NCBI GenBank assembly: GCA_020343755.1
Contig: CP070810.1
Coordinates: 148,365-154,573 of the forward strand
DNA length: 6,209 nucleotides
Origin: Dehalococcoidia bacterium
GTDB lineage: Bacteria > Chloroflexota > Dehalococcoidia > Dehalococcoidales > E44-bin46
Reading direction: 5' to 3'
A program made the translations under genes and the position numbers. Shown piece after piece: positions 4,629-6,209 of this stretch (positions are counted from its first letter, which is position 1; each line of letters begins with the position of its first letter). The notes under the pieces were generated by a model. That model did no database searches, was not told where the DNA came from, and saw only the letters and a program-made list of their open reading frames with translations.

Positions 4629-5477
4629 TTAGACTGATTCTAGCTGTCTATAATGCCTGAGACAATCCTCAAAAGTAATGCTACGAGTGTAACGGAGCAC
4701 CATACTCAAGTCTTCCCATCCTCCAAGGTGCATTATGTCTAAGGTTGATAACCCTTTACGATGTAGGTTACAAGCGAACCCACGTCTAAAGGTGTGAGCA
4801 TTACACCTAATTCCCACACCTTCGCCTAGCCTTTTTAGCATAGTCTGGACGCCATAGTGGTTGATACCCCAGATATTAGCACCGCTATTGTGGTTTTCAG
4901 CTAGGTAGTTTTGTAATAGCTCGGCTGTCCTCCCTGTGAATGGTGCCCTACGTTGCTTATTGCCCTTCCCAATTATGGTGACGGTAAGACTATCCCAGTC
5001 AAAATCACTAAGCTGGATGTTTGTTATCTCACTAAGTCTCATACCGCTATCAGCAAGTAGGCTAATAATGCACTTGTCTCGCAGCTCATCAGCCTCTTTG
5101 ACAAGCGTGCCTATCTGCTCAGTCGTTAGGCTAGGCATTATTCTCTTTCCCACCCTTGGCGCTTCAACAATGAGGATAGGATTACTTTGTGGGTACATAC
5201 TATATCCAGACTTCCTAGAGTATAGCCACCGGTAGAAAGTTCGGAGTGCTCTAAAGTACGCGTGTTTACCACCATTAGTGCACTCAAGAGCGTCTAAAAA
5301 GTGGGATATCTCTTGGCCCGTGACATCAAGCCCAATTACAACAATAGCCCTATTGAGGTAAGCTTGATAGAAGTGTATGGTTTTGGGGGACAGTCCTTGT
5401 CTCCGAGACTCGAGGAATTTGCTTACCAGCTCCTTCCTGCTAGCCAGTCCAAAGTCCTCTGTGCTACCACTACACAA
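4629..5477 (-). CDS. int: Tyrosine recombinase (phage/element integrase)
   Basis: The 282-residue protein belongs to the XerC/D-like tyrosine recombinases. It catalyses site-specific strand exchange between element and chromosome. The N-terminal core-binding (SAM-like) domain covers about residues 14-95 (ELVSKFLESRRQGLS, ALRTFYRWLYSRK). The catalytic domain covers about 112-282 and has all expected residues: R147 (DSGMRLSE), K171 or K174 in the GKGNK hairpin, H228-x2-R231 (AHTFRR), W254 at the His/Trp position (LGGWEDL) and Y263 nine residues later (LRYTR). It therefore appears intact. The only plausible start is TTG 5477, since a TAA lies four codons upstream and no ATG or GTG fits before the conserved region; the ribosome binding site is weak. 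It starts 33 bp from the 3' end of tRNA-Leu, which is its probable attachment site. Confidence 0.9.
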   Translation of the reverse strand: MCSGSTEDFGLASRKELVSKFLESRRQGLSPKTIHFYQAYLNRAIVVIGLDVTGQEISHFLDALECTNGGKHAYFRALRTFYRWLYSRKSGYSMYPQSNPILIVEAPRVGKRIMPSLTTEQIGTLVKEADELRDKCIISLLADSGMRLSEITNIQLSDFDWDSLTVTIIGKGNKQRRAPFTGRTAELLQNYLAENHNSGANIWGINHYGVQTMLKRLGEGVGIRCNAHTFRRGFACNLHRKGLSTLDIMHLGGWEDLSMVLRYTRSITFEDCLRHYRQLESV

Positions 5478-5497
5478 CTCGGCAATTTATCTGTTAA

Positions 5498-5503
5498 ATT
5501 ATA
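5498..5503 (-). promoter_or_regulatory. -10 element of the integrase at the tRNA/element junction
   Basis: A perfect TATAAT (minus strand) lies 7 bp past the tRNA-Leu CCA end. A weak -35-like CCGACC, matching at three of six positions, falls inside the T-arm and acceptor region of the tRNA gene. The integrase promoter thus straddles the probable attachment site and could change when the element excises. Confidence 0.5.
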
Positions 5504-5510
5504 TCACTTT

Positions 5511-5530
5511 TGGTGCCGAAGGTCGGGCTC
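5511..5530. other. Probable attachment site (att) at the tRNA-Leu 3' end
   Basis: An intact tRNA 3' end next to a co-oriented integrase gene is the usual signature of tRNA-targeted integration. No second copy of the tRNA 3' end was found within the window, so the other junction must lie beyond the left edge and the exact core length cannot be set. Confidence 0.55.
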
Positions 5531-5599
5531 GAACCGACACGGAGGTCGCCCTCCAACAGTTTTTGAGACTGTCGCGTCTGCCTATTCCGCCACTTCGGC
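5511..5599 (-). tRNA. tRNA-Leu (anticodon CAA)
   Basis: The acceptor stem is GCCGAAG (5' at 5599) paired with CTTCGGC, with discriminator A and an encoded CCA (complement of 5511-5513). The anticodon stem ACAGT/ACTGT encloses the loop CTCAAAA, which gives anticodon CAA (5563-5565) reading UUG. A long variable arm (class II, as expected for Leu) forms from GGAGG...CCTCC, and the T-arm is GTCGG-TTCGAGC-CCGAC. All stems pair, so the gene looks functional even though the adjacent element uses its 3' end. A probable promoter is at 5670-5698. Confidence 0.95.
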
Positions 5600-5602
5600 A
5601 CA

Positions 5603-5635
5603 AGCGAAAGACGGGATTCGAACCCGCGACCTCTC
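5603..5635 (-). pseudogene. 3' fragment of a second tRNA (probably tRNA-Gly)
   Basis: On the minus strand a variable-loop-like AGGTC is followed by a T-arm GCGGG-TTCGAAT-CCCGT (one G-U pair), an acceptor 3' strand CTTTCGC and discriminator U (complement of 5603). The matching 5' acceptor GCGAAAG, D-arm and anticodon arm are absent upstream. U73 and the end sequence resemble bacterial tRNA-Gly. It sits 3 bp before tRNA-Leu. This is a remnant, not a gene, and probably marks an old integration or deletion point. A tmRNA 3' end is a less likely alternative. Confidence 0.7.
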
Positions 5636-5669
5636 CCATCTGTCCTTTATTTGTCCCCTGCACCTTCCT

Positions 5670-5698
5670 ATTCTATGCCACAATTAAGTGTAATGCAA
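5670..5698 (-). promoter_or_regulatory. Probable promoter of the tRNA-Leu gene
   Basis: On the minus strand, TTGCAT (complement of 5693-5698), a 17-bp spacer and TAGAAT (complement of 5670-5675, five of six to consensus) lie about 70 bp upstream of tRNA-Leu. The transcript would pass through the tRNA fragment before reaching tRNA-Leu. Confidence 0.4.
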
Positions 5699-5759
5699 CA
5701 AGAAACTAGAGGAATAAACCATCGTGGAGCCGGCTTGAGACGCTGGCCAATTTTGGGGT

Positions 5760-5813
5760 TAACAAACCAAGCGTTTGTTACCTCCGTACCAAGCTTATGC
5801 GCAACTGCTTGGT
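5760..5813. promoter_or_regulatory. Two overlapping inverted repeats upstream of the zinc-ribbon/RRM gene
   Basis: TAACAAAC (5760-5767) pairs with GTTTGTTA (5773-5780), and ACCAAGC (5788-5794) pairs with GCTTGGT (5807-5813). A second ACCAAGC at 5766-5772 could compete for the same GCTTGGT. A TTGACA at 5815-5820 follows directly, without a good -10. This may be an operator pair or an RNA structure. Confidence 0.35.
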
Positions 5814-5869
5814 CTTGACATTGCGGCAGTGAATGATTTACGCTTCAAGGAAAAGGGAAGGTACATAAG

Positions 5870-6209
5870 ATGCAAGCATACTGTATGAAGTGTCGGACCA
5901 AAAGGGAAATGAAAGATGCCAAGGCGATAACCATGAAGAATGGTAAGCCAGCAACCCAGGGTGTATGCCCCGTATGTGGGACCAAGATGTTCAGGATAGG
6001 CCGAGAAGCTGCACAACTCAACAAAAGTGGTGGCAATATGAAAATCTATGTGGGTAACTTATCGTATGAGGTGACTGAAGAGGAATTGCGCCAAGAATTT
6101 ACGGCTTTTGGAGAGGTGACATCTGTAAGCATTATTAGAGACAAGTATACTGGGCGATCTAAGGGATTTGGGTTTGTTGAAATGGCATCTGTGTCTGAAG
6201 GCCAAGCTG
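5870..6209 (+). CDS. Zinc-ribbon (DUF5679-like) protein fused to an RRM RNA-binding domain (partial)
   Basis: The ATG at 5870 has a purine-rich site (AAGGGAAGG, 5853-5861) 8 bp upstream. The frame is open to the right edge, giving 113 visible residues. Residues 1-44 form a four-cysteine zinc ribbon (YCMKC with C5 and C8; CPVCG with C33 and C36), resembling the small DUF5679 family (TMKNGKPATQGVCPVCGTKM). A short linker (45-56) leads to an RRM domain with RNP2 IYVGNL (59-64) and RNP1 KGFGFVEM (98-105). The product should bind RNA in the cytoplasm. The two parts are usually separate proteins as far as I know, so the continuous frame is unusual. Met57 (6038) could be an internal start for a standard RRM protein. 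It probably belongs to the chromosomal flank rather than the element. Confidence 0.8.
   Translation, partial: MQAYCMKCRTKREMKDAKAITMKNGKPATQGVCPVCGTKMFRIGREAAQLNKSGGNMKIYVGNLSYEVTEEELRQEFTAFGEVTSVSIIRDKYTGRSKGFGFVEMASVSEGQA

Noticed and set aside
4936..5235. 99-codon plus-strand frame inside the recombinase gene
   Set aside because: It is antisense to the catalytic domain, with no promoter or ribosome binding site; a shadow of the real gene.
5301..5709. Two plus-strand frames of 110-128 codons across the integrase start and tRNA genes
   Set aside because: They overlap a complete tRNA and the clearly conserved recombinase on the other strand. Translated tRNA complement often gives such spurious frames (RARTDTEVALQQF and GIRTRDLSH are familiar examples).
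1..6209. CRISPR array, insertion sequence or known defence cassette
   Set aside because: No regularly spaced repeats, no transposase, and no nuclease, helicase or effector domain are visible. The tyrosine recombinase is the only mobility enzyme.

Overview
The window looks like one end of an integrated mobile element joined to chromosomal flank in a bacterium of moderate GC content. My best guess is Chloroflexota (Dehalococcoidia-like). That guess rests on a small four-cysteine protein resembling the DUF5679 family joined to a bacterial RRM domain, and on the general character of the small proteins. It is an impression from family knowledge, not a measured placement.

Layout, left to right. 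Positions 1-158 hold the 3' end of a plus-strand gene. Positions 159-816 are a gene-poor control-like region with a long hairpin, a run of helically phased A-tracts, palindromes, and diverged copies of promoter sequences that recur further right. Next come a secreted or membrane-anchored coiled-coil protein with a transglutaminase-like cysteine protease domain (817-1410, +), a bacterial PH-like protein (1594-2217, -) and a two-part helix-turn-helix protein (2280-2606, -). They are followed by a SnoaL-like protein (2899-3312, +), a 77-residue Cys/His-rich protein (3592-3825, +), a gene-free stretch (3826-4217), an antibiotic-biosynthesis-monooxygenase-like protein (4218-4517, -) and a tyrosine recombinase (4629-5477, -). 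The recombinase gene starts 33 bp past the 3' end of a complete tRNA-Leu(CAA) gene (5511-5599, -), the classic arrangement for an element integrated into the 3' end of a tRNA. Directly upstream of tRNA-Leu lies a 3' fragment of a second tRNA, probably tRNA-Gly, which looks like the scar of another integration or a deletion. The flank then carries a four-cysteine/RRM fusion gene that runs off the right edge.

How the parts may work together. The recombinase and tRNA define the element end. Most genes between are short, unrelated to one another and mostly singly transcribed, with intergenic regions near 280 bp, as in a cargo region. The most interesting shared signal is regulatory. A 12-bp box occurs three times. 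Two copies sit just upstream of the TTGACA of plus-strand promoters (SnoaL gene and 77-aa gene), and these two also share a second block exactly 30 bp away. A separate 34-bp minus-strand promoter repeat occurs twice, and in both places a copy of the 12-bp box follows about 90-100 bp to the right. This suggests one element-encoded regulator may act on several cargo genes. The helix-turn-helix protein at 2280-2606 is the obvious local candidate, but that link is inference. I found no CRISPR array, no insertion sequence and no recognisable defence system.
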